In this document: piece after piece, positions 25,780-34,549 of the stretch
Position numbering within the stretch: position 1 is the stretch's first letter
How the letters are laid out: each line of letters opens with the position of its first letter
Source: Caballeronia humi
Lineage (GTDB): Bacteria > Pseudomonadota > Gammaproteobacteria > Burkholderiales > Burkholderiaceae
NCBI RefSeq assembly: GCF_001544475.1
Contig: NZ_FCNW02000044.1
Coordinates: 1 to 53,482, forward strand
DNA length: 53,482 nt
Direction: 5' to 3'
The notes under the pieces: model-generated
Told to the model about the DNA's origin: nothing
Database searches by the model: none
What the model saw: the letters and a program-made list of their open reading frames with translations, nothing else
Translations under genes and position numbers: made by a program

Positions 25780-26455
25780 GTGCAAATAGCGAACAAGGGT
25801 CGGAGAACAGTCGATAGCGTTTAGAGGGGCGCCGCAAGTGCGGTACGCGAAGAAGCTGCCATTGAGGTGACACAAATTCCAACGACGGTTGAGGGCGGCC
25901 GAAACTGTAAGTTGGCGGATGCAGGAAGCGGCCGTCCCGCTGCTCGACGCCGTCACCGTCTGCAACCCGCCATCTTGCTGACGTCCAAGCGGGCCTCGTC
26001 GAACCTTGGCAATGACCGAACCTGCGTTTAGCTCGTCCGTTAAGTTCCACATCTGTTTCAACGGCAGGACTTCCTTCTTGGCGAACAGCGAGTGGTGGTC
26101 GAACCGCAACATGGGTCGCCCACCACTCGCGCTCCGGACTGTCGCAAGGAAATCGGAATTACCTCGATGCTGACGCAGACTATCGCCAAGAGTCTTCTGC
26201 TCCGAAGCCACGATTCCTATCGAAGTTCAATCGCTCCATCCTTCCGGTCTCCCGGAGTAAGCGACGTCGAATTTCGTCGTCCGCTTTTTATCCAGCTTGC
26301 ACAACATCGCGCCCACATCCATCGCAATAAGAAATACCGGACAAGTTCATTCGTTTATTACTGGCACCCGACAGTCTCGGGGGAGTTGACGGGAGACGGC
26401 GGCTGGCCGACGGGTCGACCCAGCCAGCATGACAAGCTGAACGACGCTGTCGGCC
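25780..26455. other. About 680 bp with no supported gene
   Basis: A minus-strand frame covering 25750-26211 has some protein-like stretches (FDHHSLFAKKEVLPLKQM), but it overlaps the DUF2934 gene's end, lacks a ribosome site and matches no family known to me. It could be a decayed gene. No repeats were seen. Confidence 0.35.
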
Positions 26456-27931
26456 CTATCTCGTTGCGGCGCCCCCCAACGTCGTCGTGGATGCTTCACA
26501 CGGGGTCCCATGAAAACTGGTCGCCGGTGGGTTGAGAGGCGGGAAGACGAACATGAAGTTTGTCTGGTCGTTGCCGGTCGCTGCCGCTGCATACACGTAT
26601 CCCCTCGAACTAATTACCGGCGACGAGCGTCCTCCGCCATGCCAGTTTAGCGTCGCTACGGTCTGCAGCGTCGCGATGTCGAGCGTGGTTAGGGCGGCTG
26701 TCGTCGCGACGTATACGAGGTTGCACGACGAGGCTGCCGCGACGATCGACCTACCGGTCAGCTTGACGTGGTTGCTAAGCGCATGAGCGACCGAAAATTC
26801 CGCGATCCCGCCAAACTCCTCGACGACGATCAGCCGGCCGTCGGGCAGGCGCGTTGGAACGGCAGCCACGAAGCTGATATCGCCTATGGAGTCGCCCATC
26901 GGGGTAAAGTTCGGTCCGGCGAACGTGAGCCGGTTCAGTTTTTTGCCTCCGCTCGCCGCCACGACCGTATGGCCGTCGGGCAAGATGAGCGGCCCTGACG
27001 ACGCGAGGCGATCCGGGTCGTGCACGCGAAACCGCTCAGTAAAGCCTTGCGCTGGATCGAAGGTATAACCGACGACATCCTGTTTTGCGTCGGACACCAT
27101 GACCGTCGGCGCTTCGCCCTTGTTGCTCTGCCAGATCGCGACGTTGGACAGTGGCCAGGTCGTATCCTCAGGCAAGCACAGGGAAGGGTCCGTGCATGTC
27201 GAAGGTTGACCTGCAAACCCTCCATATCCGAAAGGCGGCAACAGGTCGAGCAGACTTGTCCAGTCTCCTCCGCCCGTCACTGTACCGGGCGACGGCTCCA
27301 ATACGGGAGCATCGCCCAGCACCGCGCCGCTGGTGGAGAACGCGACCAGGCGCAGCGACGTGGAGAGCGGTGCAGCGTAGATCGCCGGCACCATGACTGC
27401 CTCGACGCCATTACTGCTCCAGATGTTCGGCGGCGCGTTCGCATCGCCGCGACTGCTGTACTTCGTGCCGCCCCAGCGCTGAGGGAAGGGCGTCTGATAC
27501 AGCCAGCCGCCGCCTGCAGAGAACTTGTGCAACGTGGATTCGTAGCGATAGAGGCTCGTCTCTCCGTCGACGAGAAAGCGTGTCTCCGCGACGATATACA
27601 CCGAGCCGTCCGCGCCGACCACGGGTGAGGACGTTACCCATTGTCCTGCGGGCAACTGGCGGCTCCAGGCCGGTGTGCCATCGGCGTGAAAAGCGAGCAC
27701 CTGGCCGTTGAGATTGCCGATGTAAACCGTTCCGTCGGGTCCAACGACCGGAGCGGCGCCGGATGCGAGAGGGCCGATCGTCGCGGCGCGCACTGGCCTT
27801 GATGCGGGGGCCGTGACCACCTTGGCGAAGCTGGTGTTCGCCGAGTCCGCGTGCGGATATCTCCACTCAGTATGGCCGGGCGCGGCAACCGCTGCGAGAG
27901 CGGCAGCACACAGCATGAGTTTGATGTTCAT
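26456..27931 (-). CDS. Secreted PQQ-like beta-propeller protein
   Basis: 491 aa with a signal peptide (MNIKLMLCAAALAAVAAPGH, cleavage near GHT). The body has beta-propeller blades of the PQQ/WD type: APVVGPDGTVYIGNLNGQVL followed by AFHADGTPAWSRQ, then SSPVVGADGSVYIVAETRF, LASSGPLILPDGHTVVAASG, and a last blade SSPVISSRGYVYAAAATG. There are few cysteines and no obvious catalytic residues of quinoprotein dehydrogenases, so it is probably a binding or scaffold protein in the periplasm or outside the cell, not an enzyme. It stands alone on the minus strand, upstream of the lipoprotein operon's terminator region. An RBS-like gggag precedes the start. Confidence 0.82.
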   Translation of the reverse strand: MNIKLMLCAAALAAVAAPGHTEWRYPHADSANTSFAKVVTAPASRPVRAATIGPLASGAAPVVGPDGTVYIGNLNGQVLAFHADGTPAWSRQLPAGQWVTSSPVVGADGSVYIVAETRFLVDGETSLYRYESTLHKFSAGGGWLYQTPFPQRWGGTKYSSRGDANAPPNIWSSNGVEAVMVPAIYAAPLSTSLRLVAFSTSGAVLGDAPVLEPSPGTVTGGGDWTSLLDLLPPFGYGGFAGQPSTCTDPSLCLPEDTTWPLSNVAIWQSNKGEAPTVMVSDAKQDVVGYTFDPAQGFTERFRVHDPDRLASSGPLILPDGHTVVAASGGKKLNRLTFAGPNFTPMGDSIGDISFVAAVPTRLPDGRLIVVEEFGGIAEFSVAHALSNHVKLTGRSIVAAASSCNLVYVATTAALTTLDIATLQTVATLNWHGGGRSSPVISSRGYVYAAAATGNDQTNFMFVFPPLNPPATSFHGTPCEASTTTLGGAATR

Positions 27932-28505
27932 CGCGTTTCTCCCAAGTTGATTTTCGGAAGAGTACAGTGGCCCGCATGGGACTCACCGGCGCATAGGACG
28001 GTAGGCTTCGCCCCTGCAGCGTTGCGTTTCCATTTGCAGTGGCCCGAAGTTGACTGGTAGTTTTTGTGTTGGTCAGGACAGGCGGCGACTGGCTCTCCAT
28101 AGCCGCTCTAAGGCACATAACGGGCCAATCGAGGGTCGTTCCTTCGACCTAAAACGTAACTGTTTGATTTTTTGATGGTTCAGCGTCTGAGGTGATCGCT
28201 TTGAGATGACGCGACACCCATCGAGAAGAAATGAGATGGTGGTGGCACTCCAACACATGGTGTCTTGGTGTTGGCCTACATCCGATACTCACGGTCGGGC
28301 ATTCGACTGCCGGACATTTACGTTGCTTTCTCGGCGGGAGCGGCCGTTGGCGCCACGTGAACCGACGGCGCCGTGGGTTGCGTCGTTCCACAACAACTTC
28401 GCCGATACATCGCATGTGCGCAGGAGAGGATAGATTGCCGCACCATGGATTTATTCCCGCGTTTGCTCTCGCGGGAACACTTCATCTCAAACTGAGGCGA
28501 TCGAC
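27932..28505. other. About 570 bp intergenic region
   Basis: It holds the promoter of the beta-propeller gene at the left. It also has a short inverted repeat (ccaacac at 28250-28256 with gtgttgg at 28268-28274) and the 28454-28477 hairpin listed separately. No gene is supported. Confidence 0.45.
28454..28477 (-). terminator. Possible terminator of the CsgG/DUF799 lipoprotein operon
   Basis: A perfect 8-bp stem (ttcccgcg / cgcgggaa, 8-nt loop) 28 bp downstream of the last gene of the minus-strand operon. It lacks a long T run, so it is a weak or Rho-assisted terminator at best. Confidence 0.45.
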
Positions 28506-29180
28506 TCAGAACGTCTCGCCGTCAGCCTTGTAGTGACCATCATAAGGGCCGGCTGGCAGTCCCTGGCCAGCCTTGTTGACCGAGATCGCGTTTGCCTGCT
28601 GAGCCAAAGGAACGTAATTCGGCTTCGTCTTTGCGATCGCCGCCGTGATTGCCGCAGCAATCAACGTCGCAAGCGGGTTACCCGCACTCGCGGCCTGCGG
28701 CGAGTAGACCATGGTCTGTCTATGGGTCCACAGAGTCTCTCCGGTAGTGCCGCTCTTTAGCGCATAGACGAGTTCGACCGTCACCGACGTTGCCAAAACC
28801 GCATACTTCGCATCCCACCGGTTGATGGTGACATACATGATCGAGTCTGTGCCGAACATCCTGCCCAGAGCGGTCGGATCGCTGGCATGAACAAGATCAG
28901 CGTCACCAAGTCCATCATCCTCCATGACCCGCTTCGTCAGGTTCACCGGAAAGACGTAATAGCCGCGTTCTGCCAACGGCCGACTGATCGTTGACAAAAA
29001 GTAATCTGGCGCATCCACGTCGACGCTGCGGTTGACAACCGGCACGACAAGAATCGAATGCGGATCGGCATGCCGGAAAGTGGTGTAATCGTTGTGGACG
29101 GGAATTGGCGCGCATGCTGCCATCGTAACTACGGACGTTGCGGCGAGAACAAGCTTCAAGAGGCGGTGTGCTGCGCTCAT
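28506..29180 (-). CDS. DUF799 (GNA1162-like) lipoprotein
   Basis: 224 aa. Lipoprotein signal with lipobox MAACAP at about residues 20-25. The mature domain matches DUF799: DPHSILVVPVVNRSVDVDAP, DYFLSTISRPLAERGYYVFP, GRMFGTDSIMYVTINRWDAK, and GNPLATLIAAAITAAIAKTK. Proteins of this family (GNA1162 in Neisseria) sit beside a CsgG-type lipoprotein and a DUF4810 lipoprotein, exactly as here. The group probably forms an outer-membrane-associated complex of unknown cargo. It overlaps the DUF4810 gene by 4 bp and is the last gene of the operon. Confidence 0.9.
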   Translation of the reverse strand: MSAAHRLLKLVLAATSVVTMAACAPIPVHNDYTTFRHADPHSILVVPVVNRSVDVDAPDYFLSTISRPLAERGYYVFPVNLTKRVMEDDGLGDADLVHASDPTALGRMFGTDSIMYVTINRWDAKYAVLATSVTVELVYALKSGTTGETLWTHRQTMVYSPQAASAGNPLATLIAAAITAAIAKTKPNYVPLAQQANAISVNKAGQGLPAGPYDGHYKADGETF

Positions 29181-29542
29181 TGCTTCGCCTCCTTCGCGCT
29201 AGAGGCGACCCTGATCATGGTCGTCATAAAGACCGTCGACTCCGGCCAGGTGGCTTTTTCTTTTTCAAAGAAGACAGCAGCTTGCTTCGAGTCACCGGAC
29301 TCAAGCAAGACCTGGCCATATTCAGCGTAGATTCCCGGAGGCACCTTCCTGCCTGATGTCTCGGCCTTGCTGATAGTATCAGCCAAGTGTTCAGCGAATG
29401 CCGTGGTGTCTCCGGGCGTCTTGTAGTGTTCGTACAAGGACGACTCGTAGTTTCCCCAGGCGTATTTTGACTGAGGGGCACAGGCAGCGGTCATTCCGGC
29501 TACCGTGAGCACGACTGCAAGTTTCCAGGCTTTCATTGTCAT
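29177..29542 (-). CDS. DUF4810 lipoprotein
   Basis: 121 aa. Lipobox MTAACAPQ at about residue 21. The mature protein starts SKYAWGNYESSLYEHYKTPG, the DUF4810 signature, and continues with a TPR-like helical pair (AEYGQVLLESGDSKQAAVFF, EKEKATWPES). It overlaps the upstream PEGA gene and the downstream DUF799 gene by 4 bp each, so all are translationally coupled. In Neisseria and others this family is the middle member of the CsgG-DUF4810-DUF799 set. Periplasm-facing lipoprotein; role unknown. Confidence 0.9.
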   Translation of the reverse strand: MTMKAWKLAVVLTVAGMTAACAPQSKYAWGNYESSLYEHYKTPGDTTAFAEHLADTISKAETSGRKVPPGIYAEYGQVLLESGDSKQAAVFFEKEKATWPESTVFMTTMIRVASSAKEAKQ

Positions 29543-29853
29543 TGTCCTCCACTCGTTACGTCCACTGCGACTGTTTCTCCGCTAGCAGCCAAGATTTTTT
29601 TCTTTGCCAGCACTGTGTTGCCTTGACGAACTTCAACGGCGTGCGGGCCTTCCTCGATGGACATCACGCCGTTGACGCCGTTGTACTGGTTCGCCGGTCC
29701 AATCAACTGCCCGTCAAGTAGGAGTTCGCTGTCGATCGGCGCGCCGACAAGACTAAGGGTAGGGCGGGCGCTGCCCGAAGCGACCTGACTATGGGGCATA
29801 GCGCAGCCCGCAATGGCAACTACAAGCGTTGCCGCGCAAATGGATCGCATCAT
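29539..29853 (-). CDS. Small PEGA-like lipoprotein inserted in the CsgG/DUF4810 operon
   Basis: 104 aa. Lipobox VAIAGCAM at about residues 13-19. The mature part resembles a PEGA domain: SLVGAPIDSELLLDGQLIGP, then GPHAVEVRQGNTVLAKKKIL, ending in a short beta strand. PEGA domains are small beta-sandwiches of surface-layer and cell-envelope proteins. It lies between the CsgG-like gene (8-bp gap) and the DUF4810 gene (4-bp overlap), a position usually without an extra gene in the three-gene version I know, so it may be a lineage-specific fourth component. Confidence 0.78.
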   Translation of the reverse strand: MMRSICAATLVVAIAGCAMPHSQVASGSARPTLSLVGAPIDSELLLDGQLIGPANQYNGVNGVMSIEEGPHAVEVRQGNTVLAKKKILAASGETVAVDVTSGGQ

Positions 29854-29860
29854 TTATGGG

Positions 29861-30805
29861 TTACTCGGCTACGAATAGAGATTTGTCTTTCGTGACTGAT
29901 CCGCTTGTCACAAGGGCCACAGAGCCTTCATTTACTTCGCTATCGCCAAAATTTGAAGACACGCGAATGGTGGCGATGGGAGTCGGGGGCAATGCGATAG
30001 TGAGGCCCGTTTGACCGCTCTGGATCGACTCCCCCGCCTTGTAGACGCGAAAGGTGGAACCAGGCTTGATCCCTTGCAGCGCACCGCCGCTGATGTAGAC
30101 CGTAGCGCCGTCTGCCTTGAGGATGTCAGACTTCCACGGACGCTCTTTCAGTTTTGTCATCATACGGCCGATGACGTCAGAGACCGCCGCGGAAATTGCT
30201 TTGTCATTGAGCGAGCCGTCATAGTCCGCGCGACTCCCGAATCCCGCGACCTCTCCCGACTCGGTGGAAGCTTCACCGGTACCGGATGCAGAAAAGAAGA
30301 CATATCCCGTCTTGACGTCGACCAGTCTCAACTCTACTTTCGCATGGGCGTTCTGAACTTTCGTCGCGCTTAGGAAGCCCGCCTTGCCCGTGGTGCTGCG
30401 ACCGAATTCAGTCACCGATCCCAAAATGAGCGCGTCCACACCTATGAGGCCTGAATCTTTCGAAAGGGATTGTTCGGCGGCCACCTTCGCGATATCGGGG
30501 CGTTCAAAAACAAGGAACTGCTTCGACGCTACCAGTCGGCTTGCCAAGATGTCGCTGGCCTGCTTACCCAGCGGATCGAGGCTGGCATCGGTGACGAAGG
30601 TGCGACCGTAGCGCGTTTCGTTGCTAAAACGGCCGATGGCGATTTTTCTCTTAACCGCCTTCTCGTCAGTCGCAGAGCTCGCGACTTGCGCTGCTTGCTG
30701 CTGCGTCCTGGGAGCGGGTGCTTCCTTGACTTGCGGAGGCGTAGACACGGTTGCGCAAGCCGCGAGCATCGCACTCGCTGCGCTGACGACTATAGTTTTT
30801 TTCAT
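29861..30805 (-). CDS. CsgG/HfaB-family outer-membrane lipoprotein
   Basis: 314 aa from the ATG at 30805, chosen because GGGGA precedes it and a lipoprotein signal follows at once (MKKTIVVSAASAMLAACATV). The upstream 24 codons in the open frame lack a ribosome site. Core CsgG features: KRKIAIGRFSNETRYGRTFV, ASDILASRLVASKQFLVFER, IGVDALILGSVTEFGRSTTG, VELRLVDVKTGYVFFSASGT and ISAAVSDVIGRMMTKL, then a C-terminal SH3-like piece (VYISGGALQGIKPGSTFRVY). CsgG proteins form an outer-membrane pore. This one is the head of the operon with PEGA, DUF4810 and DUF799 lipoproteins and is separate from the curli CsgG at 42196. Confidence 0.92.
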   Translation of the reverse strand: MKKTIVVSAASAMLAACATVSTPPQVKEAPAPRTQQQAAQVASSATDEKAVKRKIAIGRFSNETRYGRTFVTDASLDPLGKQASDILASRLVASKQFLVFERPDIAKVAAEQSLSKDSGLIGVDALILGSVTEFGRSTTGKAGFLSATKVQNAHAKVELRLVDVKTGYVFFSASGTGEASTESGEVAGFGSRADYDGSLNDKAISAAVSDVIGRMMTKLKERPWKSDILKADGATVYISGGALQGIKPGSTFRVYKAGESIQSGQTGLTIALPPTPIATIRVSSNFGDSEVNEGSVALVTSGSVTKDKSLFVAE

Positions 30806-31517
30806 TATTCCCCGGAGGCCACATCTAGTAATTTTGCGACAGTCTATGGTTACATTGGGTTGCAAGCAAGTTTGCATTTTTCCTAATTTGACGGGAAATA
30901 CAACAGTTGCAGAGACGCGGTCAAAAGCCCTAAAGACCCTGCGTGTGTCGCTCTTGCGTCAGCCCGGACGTAGCTCAGCACCGGTCCGCAGGTTTTAAGA
31001 CACCCGCGCCCAATATCGCGATTCACAGAGGCAGCGAAAGGCGCGCGCACTAGTTACGAGCGATAGTCGGCCGGACGTCGGCCAAAGTTTGCAATGTACA
31101 TTCGTGACCGGCTGGGCGACCTCATGAAATCAAACGGTCGCTAGGACAACATGTTCTACGTTGGTTTACGGCAGCCGCGAAAGTTTCTTGAGTATCTTTC
31201 GCGACTTGGTAGGTGCAGTGCGGCGCGGCAAAGACAGCGTCCGCATATATTGCTTGATCGATCTCTGCGCGCTTGCGGCGCAGTTCATCGGCCAGCACAC
31301 TTCTCGAGCGTCCTTTGCGGCGAATGTCAGTGGCCCAGTAAGGTCGGGTAGGGAATATCGTCACGCAATTATGCGGCGATCAGCGATGAGCCAAGTCTTC
31401 GACCGTTCTATCAAACGCTTTCGAAGCCCGACAGCTTGAGGCTGCCAAACGGCGTTGCAGTTCTCGTTCGCCAAATGATCATCGTCGCGGAGCGCAGCCG
31501 GCCGTGCGGATAGCTTT
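30806..31517. other. About 710 bp between the lipoprotein operon and the relaxase
   Basis: The left 100 bp hold the promoter of the CsgG-type operon. The rest shows only short frames without domains; one minus-strand frame at 31122-31364 has a charged stretch (LADELRRKRAEIDQAIYADA) that could be a remnant. No repeat or RNA gene seen. Confidence 0.4.
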
Positions 31518-34500
31518 CTAGCCAAAGCGTCCATACGCCGATGGCTTCTTGCCGCTCACTGGTTGCGGTCGCGGCTGTTCGAGCTGATGTTCGAGCTGAT
31601 GCAACGTCTGCCTGTCGTGCGCCACGCCCTTCGGTTGCATGCCGGCTTCGCGCCGCTGCACATAACGTTCGCGCTGGATCGCCAGCGCCGTGCTCTTGTC
31701 GAAGCGCCGGGCGATCGCCGCCGGCAGCTCGTTGATCGCATTGGTGTAAATGCGCGCCTCGTGACGCGCGCGGGTGATGGCGACGTAATACAGATTCATC
31801 GAGGTGGTTCGGCTTCTCGTATCGAGCGCGATCAACGCACGCTCGTTGGTCAAGCCTTGCGCGCTATGGACGGTGGACGCGTAGGCATGCTCGAGGTGCA
31901 GCGGCCGGTTCGCCAGCAGCTCGAGCGAGCGCGCCGGCCGGCCGTCGCGCTGCTCGACCGATTCGAGCTGGACGATGCCGCCGGTGACGCCTGCAACCCG
32001 CATGCGGTCGCCGTTCGTCAGATCGCGGCCGGGATCATTGCGGTTGATTCGCACGGTGTCCCCGACCGACAGCTCGGCGCGCTCGAGGTGATAGACGCTC
32101 AACTGCGTGACCTTGCGCGGATTGATCATGGTAGTCGTGCCGTCCTGCCGTTGCAAAACCAGCGTATTGCCGGGCAACGCTTCGTCGACGCGGTAGGTTT
32201 CGCCGCGTGCCAAGCCGGCTTTGGGGCAGTCCTTTTCCGGCTGGATCACCATCCCGGACCGGTAGCTGGGCGCAAAGCGACGCTGCGCCTGCGTCAGGTC
32301 GACACGCGTGAGCGTCTCGAACTCCCGGCCTTGACCCGTCAGGCGCAGCGACTCGCGCACCATCGCGTTGATCTCGCGACGCGCCTGATTGGTGCCGGCG
32401 ACGATCAGGGTGTCGCGGCGCTCGGGCTCGGTGAGCCTGAGGTAGTCGTCGCCGATGGCCCGGTGCCGCTCGGCCGGCTCTTTCAGTTCCTCGACGTGCT
32501 TGATGTGCGCGAGCGATTGCGTAACGCGGCCCTCAGCCGCATGCTCGACCGCGGTCTTCAGGTCGTGGTCGGTCTGTCGCTGAATTTCGCTGATGCGCGC
32601 GGTTTGCATGCCGTCCTGCTGCAGCTGCGCGAACGGTTTGCCGGCTTCAATCGCTGCCGTTTGCTTGGTGTCGCCGAGCAACACCATGCGCGCACCGGTT
32701 TTCTCGACAAGCCGCATGACCTGTTCCATCTGGCGAGCGCCGACCACGCCGGACTCGTCCAGAACGAGGATCGTCTTGCCGTCGATGGGCTTGTTCTTGC
32801 TGCGTAAAAAGCTCGCCAGCGTGTGCGCTTCCAGCCCCTCGTTCTTGAGCGCCTTGACCTGATTGCCGTAGGGCGCGAGCGCGACCGCGCGATAACCGTC
32901 GCTCAGGCCAGAGGCCTGTTGGATCAGGGCGATAGCGTGATTCACCGTATAGGTTTTCCCGGTCCCGGCGTCGCCCTGGATGCCGACGAACCGGTTTCTG
33001 GTGCTGACGATCGCTTCCACGGCGCGACGCTGCCCAGCGTTCAATGGGGTGCCCTCCAGCGCCGTATTGACGGCGGCCGCTGTCATGATGGGTTCGACCG
33101 CGCCGCGCCCGGTGCGCTCGATCGCAAGAATCGCTTTCTCGCGGGCGAGCGCTTTCTGAGTTGTATAGCGTTTCTCGGCGGTCGTGAGCGAGCCGCGTTT
33201 GATCGCATTGCCGACGTACTGCTGCGCCTCTTTGTCCGACCAGCCTTTGAGCGCCTGCAGATAGTTTTTCCAGCCGGCCGCCGAGAGCGTCGGCCCATCC
33301 TTACGATCGGCCATGCGATCTGCCATGCGATAGGCCGGCACGGCCTCGATCAACGTCCCCTGGCCGACCAGTCGATTGATTTCGGCACGAACCTCGGCGG
33401 CGCCCGCCAGGCCGACTGCACGGCGCAACGCGGTCGCGGTGAGCGCCGTCTCGCGGACTACCGCCTCGCGCTCGGTCAGGTGGTTGATCGCGTACTGGAC
33501 CACGGCTTGCGCCGGCGTGAGGCTCGTGGTGGCGATGCGATCGCCGGCGTCGGCGTGGACACGTCGGTCATCCCGGTCACCACGGTCGCCGCGATCGACG
33601 CGGTCGCCGCTCTGATACACACCCGCCTCATACTTGCGGCCATCAAGCCGGGAGCGCGGACCATAGTCAATGCCCAGTTCGCGGCTTTTCTCGACCCAGT
33701 ATTGCTTGACAATCTCGCGCTCGGACTCATCCTTGCGCGGGCGCGTAGCCAGCGAAATCACCTGCTTTTCAAGCGTGGTCGCGCTCGCCCGCGTCTTGCC
33801 CTCGTTGGCGAGCGCCTCCTCGATCACGCGGCTACGCGCCGAGAACGCCTCGATCTGCTCGCGGCTAATGTGGGCCAACTCGAAATTCCCCTGGTCATCG
33901 ACGAGCCGGATGGCATAGCCGAGCGCCTGCAGGCCGCCCGCCAGCTCCGCCTTGTAGAGTGCATCGACCTCGTGCTGCACCCGGAAGATGTCCTCGTTCG
34001 AGAGCGCGCGCCAGGCGCCGTCGGCGCGCTGCGTCATGTTCATCACGACGCAGTGGGTGTGGAGCTGCGGATCCTTAGCACGGCTCATTTCGTGCCGGAA
34101 TTTGCCAATAACCATGTTGGCGGTGCGCTCGCGCGCGCTCTTTCCCTTGACCTTTTTGCGCGCCTCCGCCAGCCGTTCGACCTGCTCGAGCGCGCGCGTG
34201 ACGGCTCGGTCATGCGCGGCCGTCACCTCCTTGTCACCGGCGACCAGCGCCTGTAAGGAAACCGACTTCGGCGCGGAAAACGTCAGGTCGAGCCCCATGC
34301 GCTTTTTGTGGTCGGCCGGATCGAAGGTTGTCTGGATCCGCTCGCCGTTTGGCAGTTGCCCGTCGAGCAGTCGGGACAACTGCGCCTGTTCAATCGGCCC
34401 CGTCAGGCCCAGCGCCTGTGCGCCCTGTCCCTGCCACTCGCCGGGATTTTCCTTGGCGTAATAGTCGTCGGCCGCCGAGAAGTAGTGCGCCGCCGCATAC

Positions 34501-34535
34501 TGATTGCTGCCTCGAATCAGGGTCACGTTGAGCAT
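31518..34535 (-). CDS. trwC: MobF-type relaxase-helicase (TrwC/TraI-like)
   Basis: 1005 aa, close to R388 TrwC (966). The N-terminal relaxase domain has the catalytic tyrosines at Y18 and Y25/Y26 (AAHYFSAADDYYAKE, matching Y18 and Y26 of TrwC), LTFSAPKSVSLQALVAGDK, and the metal-binding histidines in AKDPQLHTHCVVMN. The C-terminal superfamily-1 helicase has Walker A at about residue 520 (GIQGDAGTGKTYTVNHA), KTILVLDESGVVGARQM, MVLLGDTKQ, and later motifs (STVHSAQGLTNERALIALDT, YVAITRARHEARIYTN). It nicks oriT, becomes linked to the DNA and unwinds it for transfer. An aspartate/arginine-rich insert (about 305-325: DRVDRGDRGDRDDRRV) is low-complexity and looks expanded. It is last in the trwA-B-C order. 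Confidence 0.97.
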   Translation of the reverse strand: MLNVTLIRGSNQYAAAHYFSAADDYYAKENPGEWQGQGAQALGLTGPIEQAQLSRLLDGQLPNGERIQTTFDPADHKKRMGLDLTFSAPKSVSLQALVAGDKEVTAAHDRAVTRALEQVERLAEARKKVKGKSARERTANMVIGKFRHEMSRAKDPQLHTHCVVMNMTQRADGAWRALSNEDIFRVQHEVDALYKAELAGGLQALGYAIRLVDDQGNFELAHISREQIEAFSARSRVIEEALANEGKTRASATTLEKQVISLATRPRKDESEREIVKQYWVEKSRELGIDYGPRSRLDGRKYEAGVYQSGDRVDRGDRGDRDDRRVHADAGDRIATTSLTPAQAVVQYAINHLTEREAVVRETALTATALRRAVGLAGAAEVRAEINRLVGQGTLIEAVPAYRMADRMADRKDGPTLSAAGWKNYLQALKGWSDKEAQQYVGNAIKRGSLTTAEKRYTTQKALAREKAILAIERTGRGAVEPIMTAAAVNTALEGTPLNAGQRRAVEAIVSTRNRFVGIQGDAGTGKTYTVNHAIALIQQASGLSDGYRAVALAPYGNQVKALKNEGLEAHTLASFLRSKNKPIDGKTILVLDESGVVGARQMEQVMRLVEKTGARMVLLGDTKQTAAIEAGKPFAQLQQDGMQTARISEIQRQTDHDLKTAVEHAAEGRVTQSLAHIKHVEELKEPAERHRAIGDDYLRLTEPERRDTLIVAGTNQARREINAMVRESLRLTGQGREFETLTRVDLTQAQRRFAPSYRSGMVIQPEKDCPKAGLARGETYRVDEALPGNTLVLQRQDGTTTMINPRKVTQLSVYHLERAELSVGDTVRINRNDPGRDLTNGDRMRVAGVTGGIVQLESVEQRDGRPARSLELLANRPLHLEHAYASTVHSAQGLTNERALIALDTRSRTTSMNLYYVAITRARHEARIYTNAINELPAAIARRFDKSTALAIQRERYVQRREAGMQPKGVAHDRQTLHQLEHQLEQPRPQPVSGKKPSAYGRFG

Positions 34536-34549
34536 GGCTCATGCCTCCA

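Noticed and set aside
31563..34256. Plus-strand frames of 414 and 477 codons opposite the relaxase
   Set aside because: They are antisense to TrwC, lack domains and ribosome sites, and vary in composition like shadows.
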